Shown in pieces: positions 8,638 to 16,231 of a DNA stretch of 39,401 nt. Within the stretch, counting starts at the first letter, position 1, and each line of letters starts with the position of its first letter. The position numbers were made by a program, and so were the translations under genes. Origin of the DNA: an uncultured Acidimicrobiaceae bacterium (GTDB lineage Bacteria; Actinomycetota; Acidimicrobiia; Acidimicrobiales; Aldehydirespiratoraceae); NCBI GenBank assembly GCA_913041415.1, contig CAJWHS010000015.1, positions 1 through 39,401 on the forward strand, written 5' to 3'. The notes under the pieces were generated by a model. It did no database searches, was not told the DNA's origin, and saw only the letters and a program-made list of their open reading frames with translations.

Positions 8638-8928
8638 TCAGAGTTCGATCTGGCTGCGAGCGATCGAGGTGGCGTTGGGCGCAATCATCGTGGAGATGAT
8701 CTCCACATGGCGCTCATCGGTGGCGTAGACCCGGTAATCGTCGACCGAATCGAACTCGGCCACGATCGCGATGTCGCCGGTGTTGTCGGCGAGTTCGAGG
8801 TCGAGACCGATCTCGAAGCTTGTGCATTCGGGAACGCCAGCGACCCATTCGAGGAGGGCATCTCGGATCACAGGACCCATGTGCTTGGCGTCGTCGCTGA
8901 GCGCGGTGATGACGTGATGACGGATCAT
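8638..8928 (-). CDS. Dabb-family stress-response A/B-barrel protein
   Basis: A 96-residue protein with the Dabb fold: MIRHHVITALSDDA start, a helix containing MGPVIRDALLEWVAGVPECTSFEIG, a central IAIVAEFDSVDDYRVYATDERHVE and a C-terminal TSIARSQIEL, all at the spacing usual for small dimeric ferredoxin-like proteins. The specific function is unknown; relatives are found in stress-response and polyketide cyclisation contexts. The start ATG 8928 is preferred over in-frame ATGs at 8937 and 8940 because a TATGAT -10 box on the minus strand ends 7 nt before 8928, and because family members start MIRH. It lies between mutB and meaB and is divergent from meaB with only 27 bp between start codons. 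Confidence 0.85.
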   Translation of the reverse strand: MIRHHVITALSDDAKHMGPVIRDALLEWVAGVPECTSFEIGLDLELADNTGDIAIVAEFDSVDDYRVYATDERHVEIISTMIAPNATSIARSQIEL

Positions 8929-8935
8929 GGGCTGC

Positions 8936-8949
8936 ATCATAGGTAGCGT
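8936..8949. promoter_or_regulatory. Back-to-back divergent -10 boxes (Dabb gene and meaB)
   Basis: TATGAT on the minus strand (8941 to 8936) ends 7 nt before the Dabb ATG. TAGCGT on the plus strand (8944-8949) ends 6 nt before the meaB ATG at 8956. The two boxes are 2 nt apart, so each promoter's -35 region must lie inside the other gene's -10 or coding region and simultaneous firing may be excluded. Confidence 0.6.
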
Positions 8950-8955
8950 CGTCGT

Positions 8956-9942
8956 ATGGCTTCCGGTGGTACTGTGCCTTCTGATCTCGCTGCCGGTGTG
9001 CTCGCCGGTGATCGGACCGCGATCGGTCAGGCGATCACGCTTGTCGAGTCGATCCTGCCGGAGCATCGCGTCGATGCCGCAGCGCTGCTCGATGCACTGC
9101 TTCCCCACAGGGGCGATGTCCACCGAGTCGGCATTACCGGGGTGCCCGGCGTCGGCAAGTCAACCTTTATCGAGGCGCTCGGGCTGCAGTTGACCGGCGC
9201 CGGCCACAAGGTGGCCGTCCTCGCTGTCGACCCGTCGAGTTCTCGCACTGGTGGCTCGATCCTGGGTGATAAGACCCGCATGGCCCAGCTGTCGGTCGAC
9301 CCCGACGCTTTCATCCGCCCCTCACCGTCGGCGGGAACGTTGGGTGGCGTCACCCGCGCCACTCGCGAGGCGATGATCGTGCTCGAAGCCGCCGGTCACG
9401 ATGTCGTGCTGGTCGAGACGGTAGGGGTCGGTCAGAGCGAGACGGTCGTGCACGGCATGGTCGACGTCTTCGTCGTCTTGATGCTCTCCGGCGCAGGCGA
9501 CGAGTTGCAGGGCATCAAGAAGGGTGTGCTCGAACTCGCCGATCTGCTGGCGGTCAACAAGGCCGACGGCGCCAACGTCGACAAGGCCAAGCAGGCCGCG
9601 GTCGACTACCGGCGGGCGCTGCATCTCGTCCAACCACCGGGGGCCTCGTGGGAACCTCCCGTGCTCACCTGCTCGGCGATCGAACGCACGGGGCTCGCAG
9701 AGCTCTGGTCCGAAATCGAGCGCCACCGGGCGTTGATGACCGAGACGGGCGAGCGCGACGAGCGCCGCCGGGAGCAGAAGCTCACCTGGATGCGAACGAT
9801 GCTGCAGGAACGGCTGCTGGCGCACTTCGATGCCGATCCGCTGTTCGCCGCCGCTCGGGCCGATGTCGAGGCAGCGGTGAGCGACGGTTCGCTGACACCG
9901 TCGGTGGCGGTCGATCAGCTCCTCGACCGCCTCGGCCCGTAG
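8956..9942 (+). CDS. meaB: Methylmalonyl-CoA mutase-associated GTPase MeaB
   Basis: A 328-residue G3E-class P-loop GTPase that gates cofactor loading and protects the adenosylcobalamin mutase. Walker A GVPGVGKS is at residues 62-69, the VDPSSSRTGGSILGDKTRM switch-like segment at 91-109, the ETVGVGQSE region at 154-162 and the guanine-specificity NKAD at 201-204. The C-terminal helical dimerisation arm (ERRREQKLTWMRTMLQERLL) is present. Length and motifs match bacterial MeaB/ArgK. It lies just after mutA-mutB, as in many propionyl-CoA-using bacteria, but has its own start-proximal -10 box and no clear ribosome-binding site. The old ArgK (lysine/arginine/ornithine transport kinase) name is not supported. 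Confidence 0.95.
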   Translation: MASGGTVPSDLAAGVLAGDRTAIGQAITLVESILPEHRVDAAALLDALLPHRGDVHRVGITGVPGVGKSTFIEALGLQLTGAGHKVAVLAVDPSSSRTGGSILGDKTRMAQLSVDPDAFIRPSPSAGTLGGVTRATREAMIVLEAAGHDVVLVETVGVGQSETVVHGMVDVFVVLMLSGAGDELQGIKKGVLELADLLAVNKADGANVDKAKQAAVDYRRALHLVQPPGASWEPPVLTCSAIERTGLAELWSEIERHRALMTETGERDERRREQKLTWMRTMLQERLLAHFDADPLFAAARADVEAAVSDGSLTPSVAVDQLLDRLGP

Positions 9943-9969
9943 CGATCTGACGTCGGCGGGTCCCTGGTC

Positions 9970-9989
9970 TAGCCTCTCTTCCTAGGAAG
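9970..9989 (+). promoter_or_regulatory. P450 promoter -10 box overlapped by 12-bp palindrome
   Basis: TAGCCT at 9970-9975 is a TAnnnT -10 box. Two bases later CTTCCTAGGAAG (9978-9989) is a perfect 12-bp palindrome covering the expected transcription start. GGAGG at 10000-10004 is the ribosome-binding site for the GTG at 10010. The palindrome is a good operator candidate; the cognate regulator is unknown. Confidence 0.45.
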
Positions 9990-10009
9990 CCATCGCCTCG
10001 GAGGCCCTT

Positions 10010-11326
10010 GTGACCATTGACGTCGACCTGTGGGATCACGACGCATTCCAGCGTCAGGAACACCATGAACTGCTCGCCCAACTGCGCGAGACCGACCCAG
10101 GCGTGCACTGGGTCGACGAGGGCGATGAGGGGCCGGGCTACTGGGCCATCACCCGTCAGGCCCACCTGAAAGAGGTCAACCGTCAGGCCGATCTCTTCTC
10201 GTCGAACGCCCGCGGCACCCAGATGCACGAGCCGGACTTCGACAATCCGATGACCCAGGCCATGAACCAAGGCCTGATGATCGAACTCGATGCTCCTAAG
10301 CACACTCGCTTCCGGCGCATCGTGTCGCGAGGATTCACCCCGCGGATGATCCGCCTACTCGAGGACTACCTCCAGAACCGCACCGACTCGATCATCGACA
10401 AGGTGTGCGAACAGGGCCACGCCGAGTTCGTCGAGGATCTCTCGTCGGAGTTGCCGCTGCAGGCAATCGCCGAGATGGTCGGCATCCCGATTGAGGACCG
10501 CAGCAAGATCTTCGACTGGACCAACCGCATGATCGGTGGCAACGATCCCGACTTTGCGGCTGACGCCGACGAAGCCACCGGCGCTGCGGCCGAACTCTTC
10601 GCCTACAGCCGTGGCCTTCAGATGGAGCGTCGCGACCAACCCGCCGACGACATCATCACCACGCTGCTCTCCGCCGACGTCGACGGCGAAAAGCTCAGCG
10701 AGGACGAGTTCGACATGTTCTTCCTCCTCTTGTCGGTGGCAGGTAACGAGACCACCCGCAACTCGATCACCCGCGGGATGATGGGATTCTTCGACTTTCC
10801 CGAACAGTGGGAGAAGTACAAGAGCGACCCCGCTCGGTACGAGGAGACCATGGTCGACGAGGTCGTTCGGTGGGCGACCCCGGTTCTGCACTTCCGTCGC
10901 CAGTGCACGCACGACTACGAACTCAACGGTGTGCAGATGAAGGCCGGCGACAAGGTCGTGCTGTGGCACATCGCTGCGAACCGCGATCCCCGGGCGTTCG
11001 ATGATCCGTGGAACTTCGACATCGAACGCTCCCCCAACGACCATGTCGGGTTCGGCGGCGGTGGCCCGCACTTCTGCCTCGGCGCCAACCTGGCCCGCAT
11101 GGAGATCAAACTGATGTTCCGCGAGATCGCCAAGCGCCTCCCCGACATCCACCTGGCCGGCGATGTCGCCTATCTGCGCTCGAACTTCATCGGCGGCGTG
11201 AAGAAGCTGCCGGTGGCGTTCACGCCGACCCCGTCGCTGAACACGGTGTCGATGGAGCGCCTCGGCTCTGCTGCCGGGGCGTCGGGCACCGAGGGGTTCG
11301 GCGGCGACGTCGAGCGAACCTCCTGA
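10010..11326 (+). CDS. Cytochrome P450 (CYP124/125-like)
   Basis: A 438-residue soluble P450 monooxygenase. The oxygen-activating I-helix motif AGNETT is at 244-249, the K-helix ExxR at E284-R287, and the haem loop FGGGGPHFCLGANLAR with the thiolate ligand C356. The heme loop and the following RSNFIGGVKKLPVAF region resemble actinobacterial CYP124/CYP125 enzymes, which hydroxylate the terminal methyl of branched lipids or sterol side chains; that subfamily call is by eye only. No ferredoxin or reductase gene is adjacent. The GTG at 10010 follows a GGAGG ribosome-binding site. Its place downstream of the methylmalonyl-CoA module fits branched-lipid oxidation yielding propionyl-CoA. Confidence 0.92.
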   Translation: MTIDVDLWDHDAFQRQEHHELLAQLRETDPGVHWVDEGDEGPGYWAITRQAHLKEVNRQADLFSSNARGTQMHEPDFDNPMTQAMNQGLMIELDAPKHTRFRRIVSRGFTPRMIRLLEDYLQNRTDSIIDKVCEQGHAEFVEDLSSELPLQAIAEMVGIPIEDRSKIFDWTNRMIGGNDPDFAADADEATGAAAELFAYSRGLQMERRDQPADDIITTLLSADVDGEKLSEDEFDMFFLLLSVAGNETTRNSITRGMMGFFDFPEQWEKYKSDPARYEETMVDEVVRWATPVLHFRRQCTHDYELNGVQMKAGDKVVLWHIAANRDPRAFDDPWNFDIERSPNDHVGFGGGGPHFCLGANLARMEIKLMFREIAKRLPDIHLAGDVAYLRSNFIGGVKKLPVAFTPTPSLNTVSMERLGSAAGASGTEGFGGDVERTS

Positions 11327-11348
11327 ATCCGGGCGCAGGCGGTCCCGC

Positions 11349-11354
11349 TAGCCT
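11349..11354 (+). promoter_or_regulatory. -10 box TAGCCT for the YczE-like gene
   Basis: TAGCCT ends 6 nt before the ATG at 11361, the spacing seen at other probable leaderless starts in this window. Confidence 0.5.
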
Positions 11355-11360
11355 GCGCCG

Positions 11361-11984
11361 ATGTTCGTCGATCACCTGCGCCCGACGTCGCTGACAACGA
11401 TCCAGATCGTTGTTGGGTTGTGGTTGTTTGGCGTTGGCCTCGCGTTTGTCGTGCGCGGTGCGAACGGCCAAGGCGCATGGACCGTCTTTCACGATGGTCT
11501 TTCGCAGCACACGCCACTGTCCATCGGTGGGGCGACGGTGCTCACCGGGCTTGTGATCCTTGTCGTCGTGCTCGCGATGCGGGTTCGGATTGGGCTGGGG
11601 ACATTGCTCAACATCGCGATCATCGGCCCGGCCACCGACACCACGCTCTGGCTGCTCGACGAACCGGACTCGACCTTCGTCCGGGTGGTGCTGACGCTTG
11701 CTTCGCCATTCGTGATCGCCCTGGGCAGCAGCCTCTACCTCGGTGTCCACTGGGGTCCTGGGCCACGCGATGGCCTGATGACCGGGCTCAACGAGCGCGG
11801 GGTGTCGATCCGGCTGGCTCGCTTCCTGATCGAACTGACCGCCTTTGTCATCGGCTTCGTGCTCGGCGGCGCAGTCGGCTGGGGGAGTGTGTGGGCCGTT
11901 TTGGCTATCGGTCCGGCCGTGCAGTGGATGCTGCCGTGGTTCGACCGACCGACCGACCGACGGTGGTTGGCAGCCCGGACGTGA
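11361..11984 (+). CDS. YczE/YitT-like integral membrane protein
   Basis: A 207-residue protein with about five hydrophobic segments: IQIVVGLWLFGVGLAFVV near 14-31, ATVLTGLVILVVVLA, LGTLLNIAIIGPATDTTLWLL, ASPFVIALGSSLYLGV and LTAFVIGFVLGGAVGWGSVWAVLAIGP, the longer ones read in parts. The short AWTVFHDGLSQHTPLSIG and GPGPRDGLMTGL motifs are typical of the YczE/YyaS family of uncharacterised membrane proteins. Function is unknown. The 3' end contains five perfect CGAC tetranucleotide copies encoding FDRPTDRRW. The aldehyde dehydrogenase starts 18 bp after the stop and may be co-transcribed. Confidence 0.8.
   Translation: MFVDHLRPTSLTTIQIVVGLWLFGVGLAFVVRGANGQGAWTVFHDGLSQHTPLSIGGATVLTGLVILVVVLAMRVRIGLGTLLNIAIIGPATDTTLWLLDEPDSTFVRVVLTLASPFVIALGSSLYLGVHWGPGPRDGLMTGLNERGVSIRLARFLIELTAFVIGFVLGGAVGWGSVWAVLAIGPAVQWMLPWFDRPTDRRWLAART
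11942..11961 (+). repeat. Five tandem CGAC tetranucleotides in the 3' end of the YczE-like gene
   Basis: CGAC is repeated five times without interruption. Tetranucleotide runs are prone to slippage. Gain of one copy would move the frame onto the one that is open through the downstream aldehyde dehydrogenase. Confidence 0.85.
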
Positions 11985-12001
11985 CGTGGCAACGTGACGC
12001 G

Positions 12002-13423
12002 ATGCAAACCCAATTGCTGATCGGTGGAACATGGTCCGACGGGACCGAGCAGATCGCCGTGCACAACCCGGCAACCGGTGAACAGATCGCCACCGTCGCC
12101 GGGGGCGGGCCGGCCGAGGCCGCCGCTGCCGTCGAGGCCGCCGACCGGGCACAGCGTTCGTGGTCGGCGACGGCGCCGCGTGTTCGAGCTGAGATTCTGC
12201 GGTCCTGTTGGTCGACGTTGATCGACCACACCGACGAGCTCGCCACCCTGATCACACTCGAACATGGCAAGCCACTGGCCGACGCGAAGGGCGAGATCGC
12301 CTACGCCGCCGAGTTCTTCCGCTGGAACAGCGAAGAGGCCGTCCGCATCGACGGGATGATCAAGACCGCTCCCGGTGGCAGCGGCAAGATCATCGTTCAC
12401 CACCCGCCGGTCGGGGTCGTCGTGATGGTCACCCCATGGAACTTTCCGGCAGCGATGATGACGCGCAAGGTCGCTCCGGCGCTCGCCGCCGGCAATGCGT
12501 GTGTGATCAAGCCGCCAGCCGAAACGCCACTCACGGCGCTTCGTGTCGCCCAGCTCCTCGAAGACGCGGGCGTGCCGGCCGGCCTCGTCAACGTCGTCCC
12601 CACGAGCACCCCCGGCGAGTGGTTCGACGCCGCCACCGAGCATCGCGCCACCCGCATGGTGTCGTTCACCGGCTCGACCGCCGTCGGCAAGATCCTGCTC
12701 AAGCGCTGCGCCGATCGCGTCCTTAAGGTCGGGATGGAGCTCGGCGGCAATGCTCCGCTGGTCGTGTTCGAGGACGCCGATCTCGACCTGGCCGTCGAGG
12801 GCGCCATGATCGCCAAGATGCGCCACTCAGCCGAGGTCTGCACTGCGGCGAACCGCATGTTCGTGCACGCCGACGTCGCCGATGAGTTCACGGAACGCAT
12901 GGCCCAGGCGATGGGTGCGGTGAAGGTCGGCAACGGGATGGATGAGGGCGTCACCTGTGGGCCGATGATCAACGAGGAGGCGATCGTGTCGATCGATTCG
13001 CTCGTCAAGAGCGCGCTGGCCGATGGCGCGTCTGTCGCCACCGGCGGCACACCGATCGACGGTCCGGGCTTCTTCTACGCACCGACGGTGCTCGGCGACG
13101 TCACCATGGGTTCACCGATCACGCAGGAGGAGATCTTCGGCCCCGTCGCTGCGGTCATCCCCTTCACCGACACCGACCAGATGATCGACTGGGCCAACGA
13201 CACGGAGATGGGCCTCGCGGCGTACGTGTTCTCTCGCGATATCGGCCGTGCCCTCGGAGTGGGTGAGCGCATCCAGGCCGGCATGGTCGGCATCAACCGA
13301 GGGGCGATGTCGGATCCGGCAGCACCGTTCGGCGGCATGAAGCAGTCCGGTCTCGGTCGGGAGGGCGCTCACGAGGGCATTTTCGAATTCTGCGAGACCC
13401 AGTACCTCGCGGCCGACTGGTAG
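12002..13423 (+). CDS. NAD(P)-dependent aldehyde dehydrogenase, succinate-semialdehyde type
   Basis: A 473-residue ALDH superfamily enzyme oxidising an aldehyde to its acid. The oxyanion-hole N147 is in TPWNFPA, the general base E246 in MELGGN, the catalytic nucleophile C280 in AEVCTAANR, and EEIFGPVAAV follows near the C-terminus. Sequence around C280 and the MKQSGLGREG ending resemble GabD-type succinate-semialdehyde dehydrogenases. The frame is open far upstream to 11420, but this is an overlap with the membrane-protein gene; ATG 12002 matches the family N-terminus (LLIGGTW). Its neighbours across the convergent MocR gene are an aminotransferase and an MMSDH, so it may act on semialdehydes made by transamination. 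Confidence 0.9.
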   Translation: MQTQLLIGGTWSDGTEQIAVHNPATGEQIATVAGGGPAEAAAAVEAADRAQRSWSATAPRVRAEILRSCWSTLIDHTDELATLITLEHGKPLADAKGEIAYAAEFFRWNSEEAVRIDGMIKTAPGGSGKIIVHHPPVGVVVMVTPWNFPAAMMTRKVAPALAAGNACVIKPPAETPLTALRVAQLLEDAGVPAGLVNVVPTSTPGEWFDAATEHRATRMVSFTGSTAVGKILLKRCADRVLKVGMELGGNAPLVVFEDADLDLAVEGAMIAKMRHSAEVCTAANRMFVHADVADEFTERMAQAMGAVKVGNGMDEGVTCGPMINEEAIVSIDSLVKSALADGASVATGGTPIDGPGFFYAPTVLGDVTMGSPITQEEIFGPVAAVIPFTDTDQMIDWANDTEMGLAAYVFSRDIGRALGVGERIQAGMVGINRGAMSDPAAPFGGMKQSGLGREGAHEGIFEFCETQYLAADW

Positions 13424-13461
13424 TTCGGCTTGATTGATTGGCGCCGGCCAGGCCGTTGTGC

Positions 13462-14820
13462 TCAGCGTCCGGCTGTGGCGCCGCCCCGCCGGGCGGCTCG
13501 GGCGACGGCCTCGGCGAGATCGTCAGGATCGATCACGCGGCTGATCGTCAGGCGGATGTGGTCGCCGTTGCCATCGCCGACCTGGAACGGTCCGCCTGGC
13601 GCTGCGCCGATGCCGCGCGCCGCGAGCGCCACGACGGCGTTGCGCTCGTCGTCGACCGGGATCCAAAGGTTGAGACCAGAACCGTTGGTATCGATCGTGA
13701 TCCCGGCTCGGTTGAGCGCGTCGACGAGGGCCCGGCGACGATTGCGATAGGTCTGCTCGGCGTGGCGTACGGCAGCGTCGGCGGCCGAGTCGGTGAGGAG
13801 TCCTAGCAGGACGCGCTGAAGGAGCCGCGAGGTCCATGACGGGCCGAGCTGGCGGCGCCGGACGACGGCGTCGATGACCTCGGACGGCCCACCCACGGCG
13901 GCGAGCCGAAGGTCAGGCCCGTGCGATTTCGAGAAACTGTGCACGTGCACGGTTCGGTCGGGTCGATGGACACCGAGGCTGTGAAGCGGAGCACCTGCGA
14001 CCATGCCGGAGTGGTCGTCTTCGATGACGAGCACATCGTGTTCGGAGAATCGTGCAGCCAACTGCGCCGCCCTGGCTTCGGTGACGGCAACACCGCTTGG
14101 GTTGTGGGCCCGCGGCTGCACGATGGCGACGGTTGGGCCTCGGTCGAGCGCTGCCGCGACGGCAGCGACAATTGGGCCTTCGGCATCGACCGGAACGCCA
14201 ATCACATCGGCACCGGCGAGTTCGAGCATGTCGAGAACAGGAGGAAAGGTCGGAGTCTCGACGATCACTCGATCGCCGAAGTTGACGGTGGCATCGATCA
14301 GCCGGTCGAGCGCATCCTGCGCTCCGTCAAGCAAGGTGATTCGGCCGGGATCGAACGGCCATCGGCGGCGGAGTTCGACCTCGAGCGCGGGCAGGACGGG
14401 CCGGTCGAGATAGCTGGTGACCTGGTGGTCGTCGGTGGCGTGGAGCAGTGCACTGCCGAGGTCGGGAAGCAGGGCCGGGTCGGGTGTGCCGGTCGAAAGA
14501 TCGACAGCGAGCTCCCCCGGCTCGACCGGCACGTGCCAGGCACGTCCGCTGGCAGCGGTGCGGTCGAGACGAACGGTCGTGCCACGACGGCGGTCGGTCT
14601 CGATCACGCCGCGAGCACGGAGGATCCGCCAGGCGTCGCTGACGGTGCTGGCACTCACTCCGAGTTCGGCGGCTAGGCCTCGCACGGTCGGGAGCGGGGT
14701 GTCCGCGGAGAGTGGGGCCTGGTGAACGTGCCGGGAGATCGATGCTGCGATCTCCTCGGCGGTTCTCCCTTCGATGATGGCGGCGAGCTCGGCGCTGCTG
14801 GGCCCGGCGATATCGGTCAC
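13462..14820 (-). CDS. MocR/GabR-type regulator (GntR HTH fused to aminotransferase domain)
   Basis: A 452-residue fusion. An N-terminal GntR winged helix (about 20-85, with PLPTVRGLAAELGVSASTVS) precedes a class I aminotransferase-like domain carrying HNPSG at 239-243, IEDDHSG at 266-272 and the PLP lysine K298 in SFSKSHGPDLR. MocR proteins bind PLP and an amine and switch on adjacent amine-catabolic genes, as GabR does for GABA. This gene is divergent from a class III aminotransferase across 62 bp, the standard arrangement. I prefer GTG 14820 over the longer GTG 14841: TATACA on the minus strand ends 7 nt before 14820, so the shorter start would be leaderless, while the longer one would fall upstream of the promoter. 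Confidence 0.88.
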   Translation of the reverse strand: MTDIAGPSSAELAAIIEGRTAEEIAASISRHVHQAPLSADTPLPTVRGLAAELGVSASTVSDAWRILRARGVIETDRRRGTTVRLDRTAASGRAWHVPVEPGELAVDLSTGTPDPALLPDLGSALLHATDDHQVTSYLDRPVLPALEVELRRRWPFDPGRITLLDGAQDALDRLIDATVNFGDRVIVETPTFPPVLDMLELAGADVIGVPVDAEGPIVAAVAAALDRGPTVAIVQPRAHNPSGVAVTEARAAQLAARFSEHDVLVIEDDHSGMVAGAPLHSLGVHRPDRTVHVHSFSKSHGPDLRLAAVGGPSEVIDAVVRRRQLGPSWTSRLLQRVLLGLLTDSAADAAVRHAEQTYRNRRRALVDALNRAGITIDTNGSGLNLWIPVDDERNAVVALAARGIGAAPGGPFQVGDGNGDHIRLTISRVIDPDDLAEAVARAARRGGATAGR

Positions 14821-14826
14821 GAATCT

Positions 14827-14852
14827 TTGTATAGAACACACAAGGCCTTGTA
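14827..14852. promoter_or_regulatory. MocR-gene promoter with 12-bp palindrome and TTGTA direct repeats
   Basis: On the minus strand TTGCGT, an 18-nt spacer and TATACA (14833 to 14828) form a plausible promoter. ACAAGGCCTTGT at 14840-14851 is a perfect palindrome inside that spacer. TTGTA at 14827-14831 and 14848-14852 are direct repeats 21 bp apart, two helical turns, as MocR-family dimers often require. Confidence 0.5.
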
Positions 14853-14882
14853 CGCAATCAAAGGGCGGTCCAGAATCAGGAG

Positions 14883-16205
14883 ATGCGAACTACCGCTGTC
14901 GAGAACCTGTCGGTCGATGCCGCGCTGCTCAAGCGTTACCGTAATTCGCTGCCGTCGTTCGTGAAGCCGATGTTCGCCGAGCCGATCTCGATCGACCATG
15001 GCGACGGCAGTGCCGTCTTCACGGCTGAGGGCGACCGTTATCTCGACTTCTTCGGCGGCGTGCTCACCACGATGATCGGGCACAACCACCCGCACGTCAC
15101 CGCTGCCGTGCAGGAGCAGGCGGCGAAGGTGATGCACACCTCGACGCTCTATCTCAACGAGCCGATGATCGAACTTGCCGAACGCATCTGTCGCCTGTCG
15201 GGCATCCCCGACGCCCGGGTCTTCTTCACCGCCTCGGGCTCGGAGGCCAACGACACCGCGCTCCTGCTCGCCACCAGCTACCGCAAGAGCAATCAGGTGC
15301 TGGCGATGCGGAACAGCTACCACGGACGTTCGTTCACCACCCAGGCCATTACGTCGCACAGTTCGTGGTCTTCGACCTCGATCTCGGGTCTTGATGTGAA
15401 CTTCGTGCAGGGTGGTTACCGCCTTCGCAGCCCGTTCCGCGACCTCGACGACGCCGCCTTCACCGAGGCGTGTGTCGACGACCTCGCCCAGATGCTCGAC
15501 ATGGTGTCGGCCGGCGACGTGGCCTGCCTGATCGCCGAGCCGATCCAAGGTGTCGGCGGGTTCGCCACCCCACCCGACGGGTTCTTCGGTGCCTTCCAGA
15601 AGGAGCTCGACGCCCGCGGCATCCTGCTGATCTCCGACGAGGTCCAGACTGGCTGGGGGCGCACCGGCGAACATTTCTGGGGGTACGAGGCTCACGACAT
15701 TGTTCCCGACATGCTCACCTTCGCTAAGGGGGTCGGAAACGGCGCTGCGCTTGCCGGTGTCGTCGCCCGCGCCGAAATCATGGACACGATCCAGGTCACG
15801 TCGTTCTCGACGTTTGGTGGCAATCCGCTTTCTGCTGCGGCCGGCAACGCCACCCTTCAGGCCCTCGAGGACGAGAACATGCAGGCCAACGCCCTCGCTC
15901 GTGGCAACCAACTCACCGCCGGGCTCACCCCTGCGGTCGAGGCGAACGACTGGATCGCTGAGCTGCGCGGCAAGGGCCTCATGCAGGCGCTCGAGTTCGT
16001 CTATAGCGGTTCGAATGAGCCCGATGCGGCCACGACTGCCGAGTTCCTCGAGCGTTGCCGGTCGCACGGCCTGCTCGTCGGCAAGGGCGGCCTGTACGGC
16101 AACGTCATCCGCATCGCACCGATGCTCAACGTCACCGAGGCCGAGATGGACGAAGCCATCGTCGCCATGCTCGCCGCCATCGATGACATCAACGCCAAAC
16201 GCTGA
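14883..16205 (+). CDS. Class III aminotransferase (AGXT2/beta-alanine or GABA type)
   Basis: A 440-residue PLP-dependent omega-aminotransferase. SGSEANDTALLLA (residues 118-130) binds the cofactor phosphate, D252 in SDEVQTGWGR holds the pyridine nitrogen, and K282 in TFAKGVGNG is the PLP lysine. The segment VLAMRNSYHGRS and the overall pattern resemble alanine-glyoxylate aminotransferase 2 and beta-alanine/beta-aminoisobutyrate transaminases more than GabT. The very next gene, 26 bp on, encodes a methylmalonate-semialdehyde dehydrogenase, which would consume the malonate or methylmalonate semialdehyde produced, supporting that substrate. A GABA role remains possible because a GabD-like enzyme is also near. 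CAGGAG directly abuts the ATG, so start spacing is unusual. Confidence 0.9.
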   Translation: MRTTAVENLSVDAALLKRYRNSLPSFVKPMFAEPISIDHGDGSAVFTAEGDRYLDFFGGVLTTMIGHNHPHVTAAVQEQAAKVMHTSTLYLNEPMIELAERICRLSGIPDARVFFTASGSEANDTALLLATSYRKSNQVLAMRNSYHGRSFTTQAITSHSSWSSTSISGLDVNFVQGGYRLRSPFRDLDDAAFTEACVDDLAQMLDMVSAGDVACLIAEPIQGVGGFATPPDGFFGAFQKELDARGILLISDEVQTGWGRTGEHFWGYEAHDIVPDMLTFAKGVGNGAALAGVVARAEIMDTIQVTSFSTFGGNPLSAAAGNATLQALEDENMQANALARGNQLTAGLTPAVEANDWIAELRGKGLMQALEFVYSGSNEPDAATTAEFLERCRSHGLLVGKGGLYGNVIRIAPMLNVTEAEMDEAIVAMLAAIDDINAKR

Positions 16206-16231
16206 ATCCCCCGACGAGAGACTCCACGACC

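Noticed and set aside
11420-13423. 667-residue aldehyde dehydrogenase with long N-terminal part
   Set aside because: The upstream part overlaps the membrane-protein gene in another frame and has no relation to ALDH; ATG 12002 fits the family.
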